Assembly (NCBI GenBank): GCA_900769665.1
Contig: CAAGHL010000070.1
Location: 43,776-107,775 of the forward strand
Direction of reading: 5' to 3'
DNA length: 64,000 nt
Source of the DNA: Clostridia bacterium
GTDB taxonomy: Bacteria > Bacillota > Clostridia > Christensenellales > CAG-314
Of the stretch, positions 35,308 to 44,761 are shown in pieces (position 1 is the first letter of the stretch; every line of letters begins with the position of its first letter). The position numbers and the translations under genes were made by a program. The notes under the pieces were generated by a model. That model ran no database searches. It was not told the origin of the DNA and saw nothing but the letters and a program-made list of their open reading frames with translations.

Positions 35308-35339
35308 ATCACGGTACCCGCTTAAAGATTATCGTACAC

Positions 35340-35368
35340 ATTGTACCAAACCCGATGACATTCGTCAA
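35340..35368 (-). promoter_or_regulatory. promoter of pyrR-uraA
   Basis: Minus strand TTGACG, 17 bp, TACAAT; start near 35333, giving a leader of about 215 nt. The rest of the 35117-35472 gap is AT-rich and gene-free. Confidence 0.8.
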
Positions 35369-35472
35369 CCTTTTGTTGCGTAGTTTGCAAATTTTTTTTT
35401 AGAGGTTTTGGCGGACTATATTGTCACTGCAACAAACTTAGCACAACCGATAAAGACAGTGCGCCGCCACCG

Positions 35473-37236
35473 TTACTGCCCGTCAGCAAACTGGCTGTTG
35501 TACAGCTCGTTGTAGAAACCGCCCTTTGCCATCAGTTGCTCGTGCGTGCCGCTTTCGATAACGTCGCCTTCGCGCATGACAAGTATCAAGTCTGCGTTTT
35601 TGATCGTGGACAAGCGGTGCGCAATCACAAAGCTTGTGCGGTCGACGGTTAGCGCGTCCATTGCCCGTTGAATAAGCAATTCCGTACGAGTGTCCACCGA
35701 CGACGTTGCCTCGTCCAATATCAACATCGGCGCGTCCTGCAACATTGCCCGTGCTATTGTCAACAGTTGTCGTTGCCCTGCCGACACCGTCGTTGCGTCG
35801 GACAGTACCGTGTCAAACCCGTGCGGTAAGGAGTGTACAAACTTATCCAGTCCGCAAGCCTTGACCACGCTTTCCAACTGCTCGTCGGTGATACCCTGCA
35901 TGTTGTACACCAAGTTTTCGCGCACGGTACCCTCAAACAGCCACGTATCTTGCAACACCATACCGAACAAATCGTGCACGTTGTTACGCGTCAGCTCGTA
36001 CAGCGATTTGCCGTCAATTGTTATGTTGCCGCCGCCTATGTCGTAAAACCGCATAAGAAGATTGACCATTGTAGTTTTACCCGCTCCGGTAGGTCCCACT
36101 ATCGCCACCTTTTGTCCGCTCTTGACGTCGGCGGAAAAGTCCTTGATTATCACCCTATCGGGTTGGTCGGGATATGCAAAGCGCACGTGACTGAAGTCCA
36201 CATTGCCTGCCACTTCCTCCGTCGACAAACTTTCCGTTTTGCCGCTTTCGTCGGGAAGTTCCTTTTCCTCCAACATATCGAAAATACGGTGCGCCGCCGC
36301 GGCGGAAGTTTGCAAGTTGGTCATACCTTGGGCAATTTGCGTAAGGGGCGAGGTGAACAAACGCACGTACATAATAAACGCCACAATCACGCCGATTTTT
36401 ATCGTGCCGTTTAGTACCAATATCGAGCCGACCACACACACAGCCACGTAGGCAATGTTGCCGATTACGCTCATAAGCGGTTGCATCATACCGGACAAAA
36501 ACTGCGACTTCCAGTTGGCGTCGTACACCTTGGCGTTTAGCTCGTCAAACTTGCCGTTGACCTCGTTTGTGGCGCGAGAAATACGCACGACGTTTTGCCC
36601 CGAGTACATCTCTTCCACGTATCCGTTAAGTTCGCCCAAACTTTCCTGCCGCGCGACAAAGTACTTTTGCGAGTGCGTCATTATGAGCACCGTCACCACC
36701 GCGCCCACAATGGTAACGCCAAGCGACACAAGCGCAAGCATCCACTGCGTGACAAACATCATGATGAGGCATCCGACAAACTGCGTGACTGCGGAAATAA
36801 TTGTAGGCAAACTGTTGGTGAAACCCTGTTGCAGGGTGCTTACGTCGTTCGTCACCGTGCTGAGTATATCGCCTTGCGCATGCGAGTTGAAGTACTTCGC
36901 AGGCAAGTTGTTGATTTTCTTTGACAAATCGGCACGCATGCGGTAGGACATCTTAAGCGTTACCTTTGCCATGATAAAGTGTTGAGCCGCACTGCACAAA
37001 AAGCTTGTAAGGTACAGCGCCGCCAACGTAATGCCCGCCCTCGCCACGGATTGCATGTCGATACCGACAATCAGCCCGTCGGAAATAAGGTTGGTTATTT
37101 CTCCGAGTTTGTCCGGTCCCACAATGGTACACACCGCACCGACGGCGGCAAGCACGAGGGCGACAATTACAACAACCATACTGTCACGCACGTAGTTTGA
37201 CGTTTTGGACAGCGCCGATTTCAGCGACTTTTTCAT
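35473..37236 (-). CDS. ABC exporter, ATPase/permease subunit B
   Basis: Full half-transporter (587 aa): six membrane spans in residues 1-320, then an ATPase with Walker A GPTGAGKTT near residue 374, signature VSAGQRQLL near residue 480 and Walker B LILDEATSSVD with the catalytic Glu present. Partner of the overlapping upstream gene (ATGA overlap). Together they form a heterodimeric type IV exporter, probably for drugs or peptides, under the adjacent MarR regulator. AGGAGG lies inside the upstream gene's end. Confidence 0.93.
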   Translation of the reverse strand: MKKSLKSALSKTSNYVRDSMVVVIVALVLAAVGAVCTIVGPDKLGEITNLISDGLIVGIDMQSVARAGITLAALYLTSFLCSAAQHFIMAKVTLKMSYRMRADLSKKINNLPAKYFNSHAQGDILSTVTNDVSTLQQGFTNSLPTIISAVTQFVGCLIMMFVTQWMLALVSLGVTIVGAVVTVLIMTHSQKYFVARQESLGELNGYVEEMYSGQNVVRISRATNEVNGKFDELNAKVYDANWKSQFLSGMMQPLMSVIGNIAYVAVCVVGSILVLNGTIKIGVIVAFIMYVRLFTSPLTQIAQGMTNLQTSAAAAHRIFDMLEEKELPDESGKTESLSTEEVAGNVDFSHVRFAYPDQPDRVIIKDFSADVKSGQKVAIVGPTGAGKTTMVNLLMRFYDIGGGNITIDGKSLYELTRNNVHDLFGMVLQDTWLFEGTVRENLVYNMQGITDEQLESVVKACGLDKFVHSLPHGFDTVLSDATTVSAGQRQLLTIARAMLQDAPMLILDEATSSVDTRTELLIQRAMDALTVDRTSFVIAHRLSTIKNADLILVMREGDVIESGTHEQLMAKGGFYNELYNSQFADGQ

Positions 37237-39002
37237 TGTTGTACACCTCCTTGCTTAAGTTCTTCTTCCGACAGTTGCGACAGGGCAATTTCCTTGTAAA
37301 CGGCGCAATTTTCCAACAATTGCTCGTGCGTACCCATGCCGACCACCTCGCCTTTGTCCAATACTATTATGTTGTCGGCGTGGCGAATAGTGCCTATGCG
37401 TTGGGCAACTATTATCTTTGTCGTATCGCCAAGCTTGCTTGCCAACTCGCCGCGCAGTTTGGCATCGGTGCGATAGTCTAGCGCCGAAAAGCTGTCGTCG
37501 AATATCAGTATTTCCGGCTTACGTGCAAGTGCGCGAGCAATGCTCAAACGTTGTTTTTGGCCGCCCGATACGTTGCGCCCAAGTTGCGCTATGCGGTAGT
37601 CGGCTCCGCCCTCCGACTTGTCCACAAACTCGGCGGCTTGCGAAATAGTCAATGCGTCGCTTAGATTTTGTTCGTTTTCCGTGGCATTGCTTTCACCGAA
37701 GAATACGTTGTCGCGTATGCTACCCGAAAACAGCACTGCCTTTTGCGTGACGTAGCCTAGTTTGTCGTACAGCGCGTCGAAGGTGTAGTCCTTGACGTCC
37801 ACGCCGTCCACAAGCACGGTGCCTTGGGTTGCGTCGTAGAAACGTGGTATCAGCCCCACCAACGTGGTTTTGCCGCTACCCGTTGCGCCGATGACGGCAA
37901 GCGTTTGACCCTTGGTCACCTTAAACGTTACGTCGGACAATTCGTCCTCGCTCGAGCCGGGGTAACGGAAGGATACGTTGCGAAACTCCACCGAGCCGAC
38001 TTCGTTGCCTTGTGTCACAGCGCCTTGCTTTATTTGCGGACGGGAGTCCAACACCTCGTTAATACGCTCGGCGGACACTTGCGCTTGCGGCATCATCATA
38101 AACACCATTGCCAACATCATAAAGGACATCACCACATAGGTTGCGTAGGTGCTGAACACCACGACGTTTGCAAACATGTCCAACTTGCCTTGAATATCGC
38201 CTACGTTGTTGACTAGCGTCGCACCCAGCCAAAACACGACAAGGGCAAGGGCGTTCATCGCCAGCGACAATGCAGGTTGCAAAAAAGCAAACGTGCTTTG
38301 GTTTTTCAGTTGCAGGCGGTACATCTCCGAACTAGGGTCGTCAAACTTGTTGTTTTGGTAGTCCTCGGCGTTGAAAGCATGCACCACGTTGATACCGTTG
38401 AGGTTTTCGCGAGTGACGCGGTTGATTTTGTCCGTCATCTTTTGCACCTTGCGGAAGCGTGGCAAGCAAACGCCCATCACCACCGCCACAAGCGCAACTA
38501 TCGCCACGACAAAACCTGCTGTAACGACGGACAACTCCCAACTTTTGTTGAGGATTTTGACCACCGCCCACACCGCCATGATGGGCGACTTGACCAACAT
38601 TTGCAAGCCCATGGACACAATCATTTGTATTTGGGTAATGTCGTTGGTGGTACGTGTGATAAGGCTCGGCACGGAAAACCCGTTCATTTCCGCAGTGTCG
38701 GCGTCCATTACGTGACGGAAAAGTTTTTCACGCACGGTAAAGCTAAATCCCGAAGCGGTACGTGCCGCCAAAAATCCGCATGCCACGCACAGCACCGCAC
38801 TGATTAGGGCGCAACCGAGCATCTTCAGTCCGACCGTCCACACTTCGCTTGTTTGCGTGCCTTCGGTGTTCATCAGTCGGGTCAGCTCCGTCATGTAGTC
38901 GGGTAGCGACAAGTCAAAGTACACCTGCGCCACGACAAGTACGATACACAGCACGGCAAACAGTATCTCCCGTGTGCGCATGTTTTTGAGTAGTTTTAGC
39001 AT
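37233..39002 (-). CDS. ABC exporter, ATPase/permease subunit A (degenerate site)
   Basis: Half-transporter (589 aa) with six membrane spans and an ATPase domain: Walker A GATGSGKTT, signature VSGGQKQRL, Walker B ILIFDDSFSALD. The catalytic Glu after Walker B is Asp (DD), the hallmark of the degenerate nucleotide site in heterodimeric exporters such as BmrC and TM287. So this subunit and the 35473 gene are expected to work as a pair. ATG 39002 follows GGAGGG; the 30-bp longer frame has no binding site. Confidence 0.93.
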   Translation of the reverse strand: MLKLLKNMRTREILFAVLCIVLVVAQVYFDLSLPDYMTELTRLMNTEGTQTSEVWTVGLKMLGCALISAVLCVACGFLAARTASGFSFTVREKLFRHVMDADTAEMNGFSVPSLITRTTNDITQIQMIVSMGLQMLVKSPIMAVWAVVKILNKSWELSVVTAGFVVAIVALVAVVMGVCLPRFRKVQKMTDKINRVTRENLNGINVVHAFNAEDYQNNKFDDPSSEMYRLQLKNQSTFAFLQPALSLAMNALALVVFWLGATLVNNVGDIQGKLDMFANVVVFSTYATYVVMSFMMLAMVFMMMPQAQVSAERINEVLDSRPQIKQGAVTQGNEVGSVEFRNVSFRYPGSSEDELSDVTFKVTKGQTLAVIGATGSGKTTLVGLIPRFYDATQGTVLVDGVDVKDYTFDALYDKLGYVTQKAVLFSGSIRDNVFFGESNATENEQNLSDALTISQAAEFVDKSEGGADYRIAQLGRNVSGGQKQRLSIARALARKPEILIFDDSFSALDYRTDAKLRGELASKLGDTTKIIVAQRIGTIRHADNIIVLDKGEVVGMGTHEQLLENCAVYKEIALSQLSEEELKQGGVQQ

Positions 39003-39092
39003 AATCCCTCCATTTGTAGGCGAGTTTATCACTTGCTAGGACGAACGTCGGTACAAGCAAGGCAAGCTCGCAATACAGTAATATTGCAACAA

Positions 39093-39548
39093 TCAGATAC
39101 CGAATTTTTCGATACGTTTGATGTTTTCGTCCATTTTTTCCATGCAACGCACAAATGCAGCGCGCTCCTCGTCGGTGACGCCCATGGCAATGCTTTCGGC
39201 AAAACGCTGTTGCACCGAGCGACCGTCATTGACTAGCGGTTGGCTCTTTTCGGTAAGGCGCAAGGTGATTTGGCGACGGTCGGTTTCCGACGGGCAACGC
39301 TCCACAAAGCCGTCGCGCACAAGATTGTCAACGTGATAGGACACCAACGACGGCTTGAGAAAACGCATTTTGCATATATCCTTTGCCGTGGGGTACTCGG
39401 GGTTGTTGGCAAGAAACATCACGATGTCCACCGAGAGTGGCAACAAATCGTACTTAGCGCACAGCGGCGCAATACACTTGTGGTACGCTTCCAGAAAGTT
39501 GCTGGCGTTTTTGTACATTTGCGATGCGGCAATTGTAGGTTCTTTCAT
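39093..39548 (-). CDS. MarR-family transcriptional regulator
   Basis: Winged helix regulator (151 aa). Residues 50-110 hold the DNA-binding domain (AKDICKMRFLKPSLVSYHVDNLVRDGFVERCPSETDRRQITLRLTEK, i.e. recognition helix followed by the wing with DRR). First gene of an operon with the two exporter genes (91-bp gap), a standard drug-efflux arrangement. A perfect palindrome at 39611 overlaps its transcription start, indicating autorepression of the operon. Confidence 0.93.
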   Translation of the reverse strand: MKEPTIAASQMYKNASNFLEAYHKCIAPLCAKYDLLPLSVDIVMFLANNPEYPTAKDICKMRFLKPSLVSYHVDNLVRDGFVERCPSETDRRQITLRLTEKSQPLVNDGRSVQQRFAESIAMGVTDEERAAFVRCMEKMDENIKRIEKFGI

Positions 39549-39610
39549 ATTCTTTCCTTGGGATGGTGTTGTTAAACCGTAGAGTTGCGGTTGGGCGCAT
39601 GTCGAAGATT

Positions 39611-39624
39611 GTTCAATATTGAAC
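39611..39624. promoter_or_regulatory. MarR operator palindrome
   Basis: GTTCAATATTGAAC, a perfect 14-bp inverted repeat located just downstream of the -10 box of the marR-exporter promoter. A related half (CCAATATTAAC) overlaps the -10 itself. Confidence 0.75.
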
Positions 39625-39630
39625 TATCCA

Positions 39631-39659
39631 ATATTAACATTTTTGTTGTGCGAAGTCAA
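39631..39659 (-). promoter_or_regulatory. promoter of marR-exporter operon
   Basis: Minus strand TTGACT, 17 bp, TAATAT. Confidence 0.8.
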
Positions 39660-39746
39660 ACAATGGAAGGTGATTTTTACAAAGCTGAACAAAAGCTGAT
39701 CCCTCGCCGAGAAGGCAAGTAGGGGTAGTGAATTGATAATGTACGC

Positions 39747-39788
39747 AAAAAAAGGCAACCGTATCAAGAAATTCGATACAGTTGCCTT
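39747..39788 (-). terminator. terminator of gal operon
   Basis: Minus strand AAGGCAAC.GTATC...GATAC.GTTGCCTT followed by eight T, 44 bp after galE. Confidence 0.85.
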
Positions 39789-39831
39789 GTATTCCGTCTA
39801 TTATTTTCGGTTTGTTACGTACCGCAACGCA

Positions 39832-40845
39832 CTACGACTTGTAGCCGTTGGGGTTCTTTATTTGCCAATTCCACAAGGACGCACACATGTCGTCGATGTT
39901 GCGAGTTGCCTTCCAGCCGAGTTCCTTTTTTGCCTTGGTAGCGTCGGCGTAGCATGTGGCAATGTCGCCGGCACGACGTCCCTTGATTACGTAGGGAAGA
40001 TCCCGTCCGCACGCCTTGTCAAAAGCCTTGATCACTTGCAAGACGCTGTAACCGTTGCCCGTGCCGAGATTGTACACAAACACTCCGCTGTGCTTGACGC
40101 CTTCGATTGCGGCAACGTGACCGAGCGCAAGATCTACTACATGGATGTAGTCGCGTACGCCCGTTCCGTCGGGGGTGTCGTAGTCGTTGCCGAACACGCC
40201 GATTTCCTTCAATTGTCCGATTGCCACCTTGGCAATGTAGGGCGTAAGGTTGTTGGGGATGCCTTGGGGATCCTCACCGATAAGTCCGCTGGGGTGTGCG
40301 CCGACGGGGTTGAAGTAACGCAACAACACAATTGTCCACTCGTTGTCCGCCTTGAAGAGGTCTTGCAACATGATTTCTTGGAAGTACTTACTTGTGCCGT
40401 AGGGGTTGGTCGTGCCGCCCGTCTTGCAAGTTTCGGTGATTGGCAAACGTTCGGGGTCGCCGTACACCGTAGCCGAGGAGCTGAACACAAGCTTTTTGCA
40501 ACCGTGCGCGCGCATTGTTTCCAACAGCACCAACGTGCCGTACAGGTTATTGTCGTAGTATTCGAGGGGTTTCTCGCAACTTTCGCCGACGGCTTTCAGC
40601 CCGGCAAAGTGAATTACCCAATCGATTTTGTGCTCGGTAAAAATTTTTTCAAGCAAATCTCTGTCGCGCACGTCCCCTTTGTAGAAGGTGACGTCCTTGC
40701 CGGTAATTTGCTTTACACGCTCGATTGCCACTTCCGAAGAGTTGGACAAATTGTCCACCACAACCACGTCGTAGCCGCGTTCCAACAGTTCCACGTCGGT
40801 GTGCGTACCGATGTATCCTGCACCGCCCGTAACCAGTATTTTCAT
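39832..40845 (-). CDS. galE: UDP-glucose 4-epimerase
   Basis: Interconverts UDP-galactose and UDP-glucose in the Leloir pathway (337 aa). NAD-binding motif TGGAGYIGTH at residues 6-15; catalytic SSSATVYG and YGTSK (Tyr/Lys pair, near residues 149-153); RYFNPVGAHPSG is diagnostic for GalE. Last gene of galT-galK-galE. GGAG before the ATG. Confidence 0.96.
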   Translation of the reverse strand: MKILVTGGAGYIGTHTDVELLERGYDVVVVDNLSNSSEVAIERVKQITGKDVTFYKGDVRDRDLLEKIFTEHKIDWVIHFAGLKAVGESCEKPLEYYDNNLYGTLVLLETMRAHGCKKLVFSSSATVYGDPERLPITETCKTGGTTNPYGTSKYFQEIMLQDLFKADNEWTIVLLRYFNPVGAHPSGLIGEDPQGIPNNLTPYIAKVAIGQLKEIGVFGNDYDTPDGTGVRDYIHVVDLALGHVAAIEGVKHSGVFVYNLGTGNGYSVLQVIKAFDKACGRDLPYVIKGRRAGDIATCYADATKAKKELGWKATRNIDDMCASLWNWQIKNPNGYKS

Positions 40846-40932
40846 AATTTATCTCCTTTGCTTTGCGCTTTGCAGTAGTAGGTCCACCATTGCGACAACC
40901 GCCTTTGTATGGCAAATCGTCGCAGTGCCGAC

Positions 40933-42054
40933 TTACAGTTTTTCAACAATTATTCCGTCGGCAATGTCCGCGTCGTAGAAAGACGGTTCGTAGCCGATTG
41001 TATCGAAATATTTGGTACATATTGTTTTTTTGAAGTCATTGACGGCGTCTTTTGCCACAATGGCAATGGTACAACCGCCAAACCCTGCGCCCGTCATGCG
41101 TGCGCCCAAACAACCCTCGTGCGCTTGTGCGGCGGCGGCAAGGGTGTCAAGCTCGATACCCGTCACCTCGTACTTGTCGCGAAGGGAAGCGTGGGATTCG
41201 TTAAGCAATTTGCCAAGCGTGACCAAGTCGCCGCTACGCATTGCCGCAACGGCTTCTTCCACGCGATAGCACTCGTGCACCACATGTTCCGCACGATCTC
41301 TTACAGGTTGAGGCAAGCAAGATTTGTAAGTTTCAAACTGCTCGGGAGTTACTTCCGCCAAGCAACTTACGTCAAGGCGTTGTTTCAACAAACGCAAAGC
41401 CTCTTCCGTTTCCGCACGACGTTCGTTGTACTTGCTGGTAATCAAGCTGTGCGGCTTGTTGCAGTTGGTGATGACAAGGGTGTAGTCGCCGAGTTTGAGA
41501 GGCACGTACTCGTGCGTTACCGTGGCGCAGTCCAACAGAATGGCGTGGTCCGCCTTGCCGTTTGCCGAAGCGTACTGATCCATTATGCCGCAATTGACGT
41601 GGGCGTATTCGCGCTCGGCACGTTGGGCAAGCAATGCAATTTCCTTGGGGTCGATCTTTTCACCGCCGATTGTCGCAAGCGCCGCAAGGGTGGAAACCTC
41701 GATTGCCGCGGAACTACTCAGTCCGCTACCGAAAGGCACGGTGCAGTCCTGCAACATGTCGCAACCGACAACCTTGTGTCCCGTTTGTTGCCAAATGTAG
41801 GCGCAACCGGCTTGGTAGTTGCCGAAGGGCAAGTGGTCGTACTCGCTAAGTTTGTCGATGTCGATTGTCACTTGGTCGGGCAACGTTGTCCAAGAAATAT
41901 TGATTTTGTTTGTGCCGTTTGCACGCACGTACACGGTGTTTTTCAGCGACAGCGCCGCAGGGAAAACTTTGCCGCCGCAGTAGTCGACGTGTTCACCGAT
42001 GATGTTGACGCGCCCCGCCGCCGACACTTTGTAGTCGAAATTATCTTTTTTCAA
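40933..42054 (-). CDS. galK: galactokinase
   Basis: Phosphorylates galactose at C1 (373 aa, GHMP kinase family). Motif 1 GRVNIIGEHVDYCGG near residue 12, ATP loop PFGSGLSSSAA near residue 115, motif 3 MTGAGFGGC near residue 325. The start is taken as the TTG at 42054, which follows GGAGGG and overlaps the galT stop by 14 bp; the N-terminus is short, as no ATG is available without running into galT. Translation is probably coupled to galT. Confidence 0.93.
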   Translation of the reverse strand: MKKDNFDYKVSAAGRVNIIGEHVDYCGGKVFPAALSLKNTVYVRANGTNKINISWTTLPDQVTIDIDKLSEYDHLPFGNYQAGCAYIWQQTGHKVVGCDMLQDCTVPFGSGLSSSAAIEVSTLAALATIGGEKIDPKEIALLAQRAEREYAHVNCGIMDQYASANGKADHAILLDCATVTHEYVPLKLGDYTLVITNCNKPHSLITSKYNERRAETEEALRLLKQRLDVSCLAEVTPEQFETYKSCLPQPVRDRAEHVVHECYRVEEAVAAMRSGDLVTLGKLLNESHASLRDKYEVTGIELDTLAAAAQAHEGCLGARMTGAGFGGCTIAIVAKDAVNDFKKTICTKYFDTIGYEPSFYDADIADGIIVEKL

Positions 42055-43510
42055 AACCGATTCCCTCCAAAAAGGCAATTGTTTGTTCTTCTTGCTTGAA
42101 CACCGCCGTATTTTGCAAAATGCGGTAGCAAATACTACCAAGCTCGTCTTGCATTGCGGCGTGGATTTGTTCCGCATCGGCGTTTTTGCCGCACAATGCG
42201 CTTACTTCGTCGTACACCATTGTAAAGTCAGCTAGGTCGTCGGTCAGTTTGCCGTTAGCCACGCACGCTTCCACGTCGGCAAGTTGCTTGACAAGACGTC
42301 CGGGCAAGATAAACAACCCTTGCGCCTCGATAAGACCGATACTTTCCTTCTTGACGGAGTGAAACTCGGGGTGAGCATGGAACACGCCGTCGGGGTACTG
42401 CGCCGAAGTGATGTTATTGCGCAAAATAAGGTTCATTTCGTACACGTTGCCACGCTTGACAACCGTCGGACTGACTGCGCTGTGTTGACCTTCCTCGTCG
42501 CGGCACACAATGCCCAAACTCTCGTCGGTGTAGTTTTCCCACGCCAGGCGTATTTTGTCGGCAACGTCCACAATGCGGTTGCGGTCGGTACCCGACACAC
42601 GAATACATGTCCCGGGCCACTCCAACGTGCCAATAGTTAGGTCGTCGTAACCCGACAAACGCATTTGCGTACGCAACGGAGCGTTGTGCAAGGGCAAAAT
42701 TTCGCCTCCGCCTTGGTAGTGATCGTGGGCAAGCACGCTACCGCCGATACGGGGCAACGCCGCATTGCTACCGATGAAGTAATCGGGGAACAGTCGCACA
42801 AACTCCACCAAGTTCAGTAGAGTTTGACGATCGACGTGCATGGGCGTGTGCTGTTTGTTTACGCAAATACCGTGTTGGTAGAAATATCCGTAAGGGCTAA
42901 ACTGCCAAAAGTACTCGTTGCCGTTTAGGTCAACGTCCGTTGTGCGCAAAGTGCACTTACTGCGTGCGGCAAAGCCTACGTTTTGTTGGCAAATTACGCA
43001 CTTAGGGTAGCCGCCCTTGACGCTGTTGCCGCTTGCCGCCTTTTTGGGGTCGCGAAACTCCGGCTTGGCAAGGTTGATTGTGACGATAAGTCCGTGACTT
43101 TCAAAGCGAGGGTTCTTGTCCAGCACTGCCTTTTTTACATAGGTGTTGGCAACGCAGTAGTCGTACAACCAGCGCATACCTGCCATGTTGTCGTGTTTGG
43201 TGTCCGCCACGAAGCGCACGGTCGAGTCCACCGTGGAGGGGTTTGCCGACAAATAACCCATTACTTTGTCGCAGTAGTAGGCGGCGTCGGCTTGCTCGAA
43301 CAATCCTGCCGAAACGCAAGCTTCCGTAAACTCGGCAAGCAAAGCGTTTACGTCGGGGTCGGCGGCGCAAACTTCGTCGTTTTCCTCGTATACGTCCACG
43401 CCGAGCATGTCGACAAGTCCGTTTAGTTTGTAGTCGGCGTCGCGCTTGTCCAACCCGAGTTTGGTGCAAGCGTAGTCAACCAATTTGTGTATCGATTGCG
43501 AAACGGTCAT
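42041..43510 (-). CDS. galT: galactose-1-phosphate uridylyltransferase, type 2
   Basis: Exchanges UMP between UDP-glucose and galactose-1-phosphate (489 aa). The length and sequence belong to the Firmicutes-type GalT2 rather than the 350-aa GalT1. Markers include YPKCVICQQNVGFA, the active-site region GGSVLAHDHYQGG with paired His, and NNITSAQYPDGVFHAHPEFH. First gene of the gal operon, divergent from an AraC regulator. A GGGAG site precedes the ATG; a TATAAT lies near 43545 but its -35 is weak, as expected for an activated promoter. Confidence 0.95.
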   Translation of the reverse strand: MTVSQSIHKLVDYACTKLGLDKRDADYKLNGLVDMLGVDVYEENDEVCAADPDVNALLAEFTEACVSAGLFEQADAAYYCDKVMGYLSANPSTVDSTVRFVADTKHDNMAGMRWLYDYCVANTYVKKAVLDKNPRFESHGLIVTINLAKPEFRDPKKAASGNSVKGGYPKCVICQQNVGFAARSKCTLRTTDVDLNGNEYFWQFSPYGYFYQHGICVNKQHTPMHVDRQTLLNLVEFVRLFPDYFIGSNAALPRIGGSVLAHDHYQGGGEILPLHNAPLRTQMRLSGYDDLTIGTLEWPGTCIRVSGTDRNRIVDVADKIRLAWENYTDESLGIVCRDEEGQHSAVSPTVVKRGNVYEMNLILRNNITSAQYPDGVFHAHPEFHSVKKESIGLIEAQGLFILPGRLVKQLADVEACVANGKLTDDLADFTMVYDEVSALCGKNADAEQIHAAMQDELGSICYRILQNTAVFKQEEQTIAFLEGIGFEKR

Positions 43511-43608
43511 AGCTTACTCCCTAAAAATAATCTACACATTTTCAATTATATGATATCCCTATATTTGTTTATAATCAAGCAACCGATAGACTTATTTATG
43601 GACATTTA

Positions 43609-43637
43609 TTGACTTTTTTTGAAAAATATCGTATAAT
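43609..43637 (+). promoter_or_regulatory. promoter of araC-type gene next to gal operon
   Basis: TTGACT, 17 bp, TATAAT. It shows that the in-frame ATG at 43636 (inside the -10 box) cannot be the start, supporting the ATG at 43690. Confidence 0.8.
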
Positions 43638-43689
43638 GAATACGAAACCGACAAAGTTTACGCTAAATTTACGTACGGGCGGTGCTAAC

Positions 43690-44547
43690 ATGAAAGCAAA
43701 ACGGGAAATTTGGACCTATCACAACAAAAGCGGCGTATGGGCAGGCAAATATCAAAATTCTCACAATATGCCCCACTGGCACACCGATTGCGAATTACTG
43801 TACGTCGAGCGAGGACCGATAGAGATTTTTTGCGGCAACGAAAAGTTTATTCTTCGTGAAGGTCAAGCGTGTTTCGTCGGACCGGAAGCCATACACTACA
43901 TGCATGCTCAAAACCACAACTCCGTAATAGCGGTAATGATATTCGGTTACGGAATCATCGAAGGAATAACCGACGACAAAGTCCTAATGCATCCGTACAT
44001 ACTCAACGACTACGCAATCGACCAAGTGTACGCCGTCGTCAAGCGGGAGTTGAGCGACAAACTGCCTCACTTCGAGCAAATTGTGTGCGACAAGATACGG
44101 GATTTGTTTATTGTAATAATGCGCAACGAAGCCACCGTGCAACGCAAAAAGGAGAACTCCACGGCGCTGATGCTACGCAAACTGTTGGACAAAATAAACG
44201 ACGACTACGCCGAAATTACCTTCGAGGACGCATGCAAATTTATGGCGTTGGAGCCCGCGTATTTTTCGCGCTACTTCCGCCGCTACACGGGGATGAGTTT
44301 CAGTCAATACTTGACATTTACCAAGGTAGACAACGCCGTGCAACAACTGAAAAGCGGCGAAACATCCGTCACCGACGTTGCCGTTGCGTGCGGATTTGAC
44401 AGCATACGCACATTCAACCGCAATTTTAAGGAGCTTACCGGCTACACCCCGACGGAACTGCCCCACGACTACTCCATGGCGGAATACTTTGTACACAGCG
44501 ACCAAACATTTAACCCCACGGACAAACAAACTGCACTGATAGAGTGA
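43690..44547 (+). CDS. AraC-family regulator (probable gal regulator)
   Basis: Regulator of 285 aa: an N-terminal cupin sensor domain (MPHWHTDCELLYVERG near residue 27) and a C-terminal pair of helix-turn-helices (ITFEDACKFMALEPAYFSRYFRRYTGMSFSQYL, then VTDVAVACGFDSIRTFNRNFKELTGYTP). Divergent from galT across about 180 bp, so it is the best candidate activator of the gal operon, with galactose or a derivative as inducer (inference). Confidence 0.9.
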   Translation: MKAKREIWTYHNKSGVWAGKYQNSHNMPHWHTDCELLYVERGPIEIFCGNEKFILREGQACFVGPEAIHYMHAQNHNSVIAVMIFGYGIIEGITDDKVLMHPYILNDYAIDQVYAVVKRELSDKLPHFEQIVCDKIRDLFIVIMRNEATVQRKKENSTALMLRKLLDKINDDYAEITFEDACKFMALEPAYFSRYFRRYTGMSFSQYLTFTKVDNAVQQLKSGETSVTDVAVACGFDSIRTFNRNFKELTGYTPTELPHDYSMAEYFVHSDQTFNPTDKQTALIE

Positions 44548-44724
44548 TTTTGGCGTACGAAACAATCGGAATTTGTCACAGAATTTAGCATACGTATTGA
44601 TTTTTTGCCGACATTGAGCCGATTGTTTACGCTAACCGCTACATCGAAACAACCCCACTAACGACAAGCGCGACAAAAGTTCGCCTCGTCGATTACATCA
44701 CGCAATACACCACACACAATACAC

Positions 44725-44757
44725 AAAAACTGCCGCGGCGCACAGTCACGGCAGTTT
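44725..44757 (-). terminator. terminator of glycosyltransferase gene
   Basis: Minus strand AAACTGCCG...CGGCAGTTTTTG, directly beyond the stop codon at 44762. Confidence 0.75.
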
Positions 44758-44761
44758 ACTT

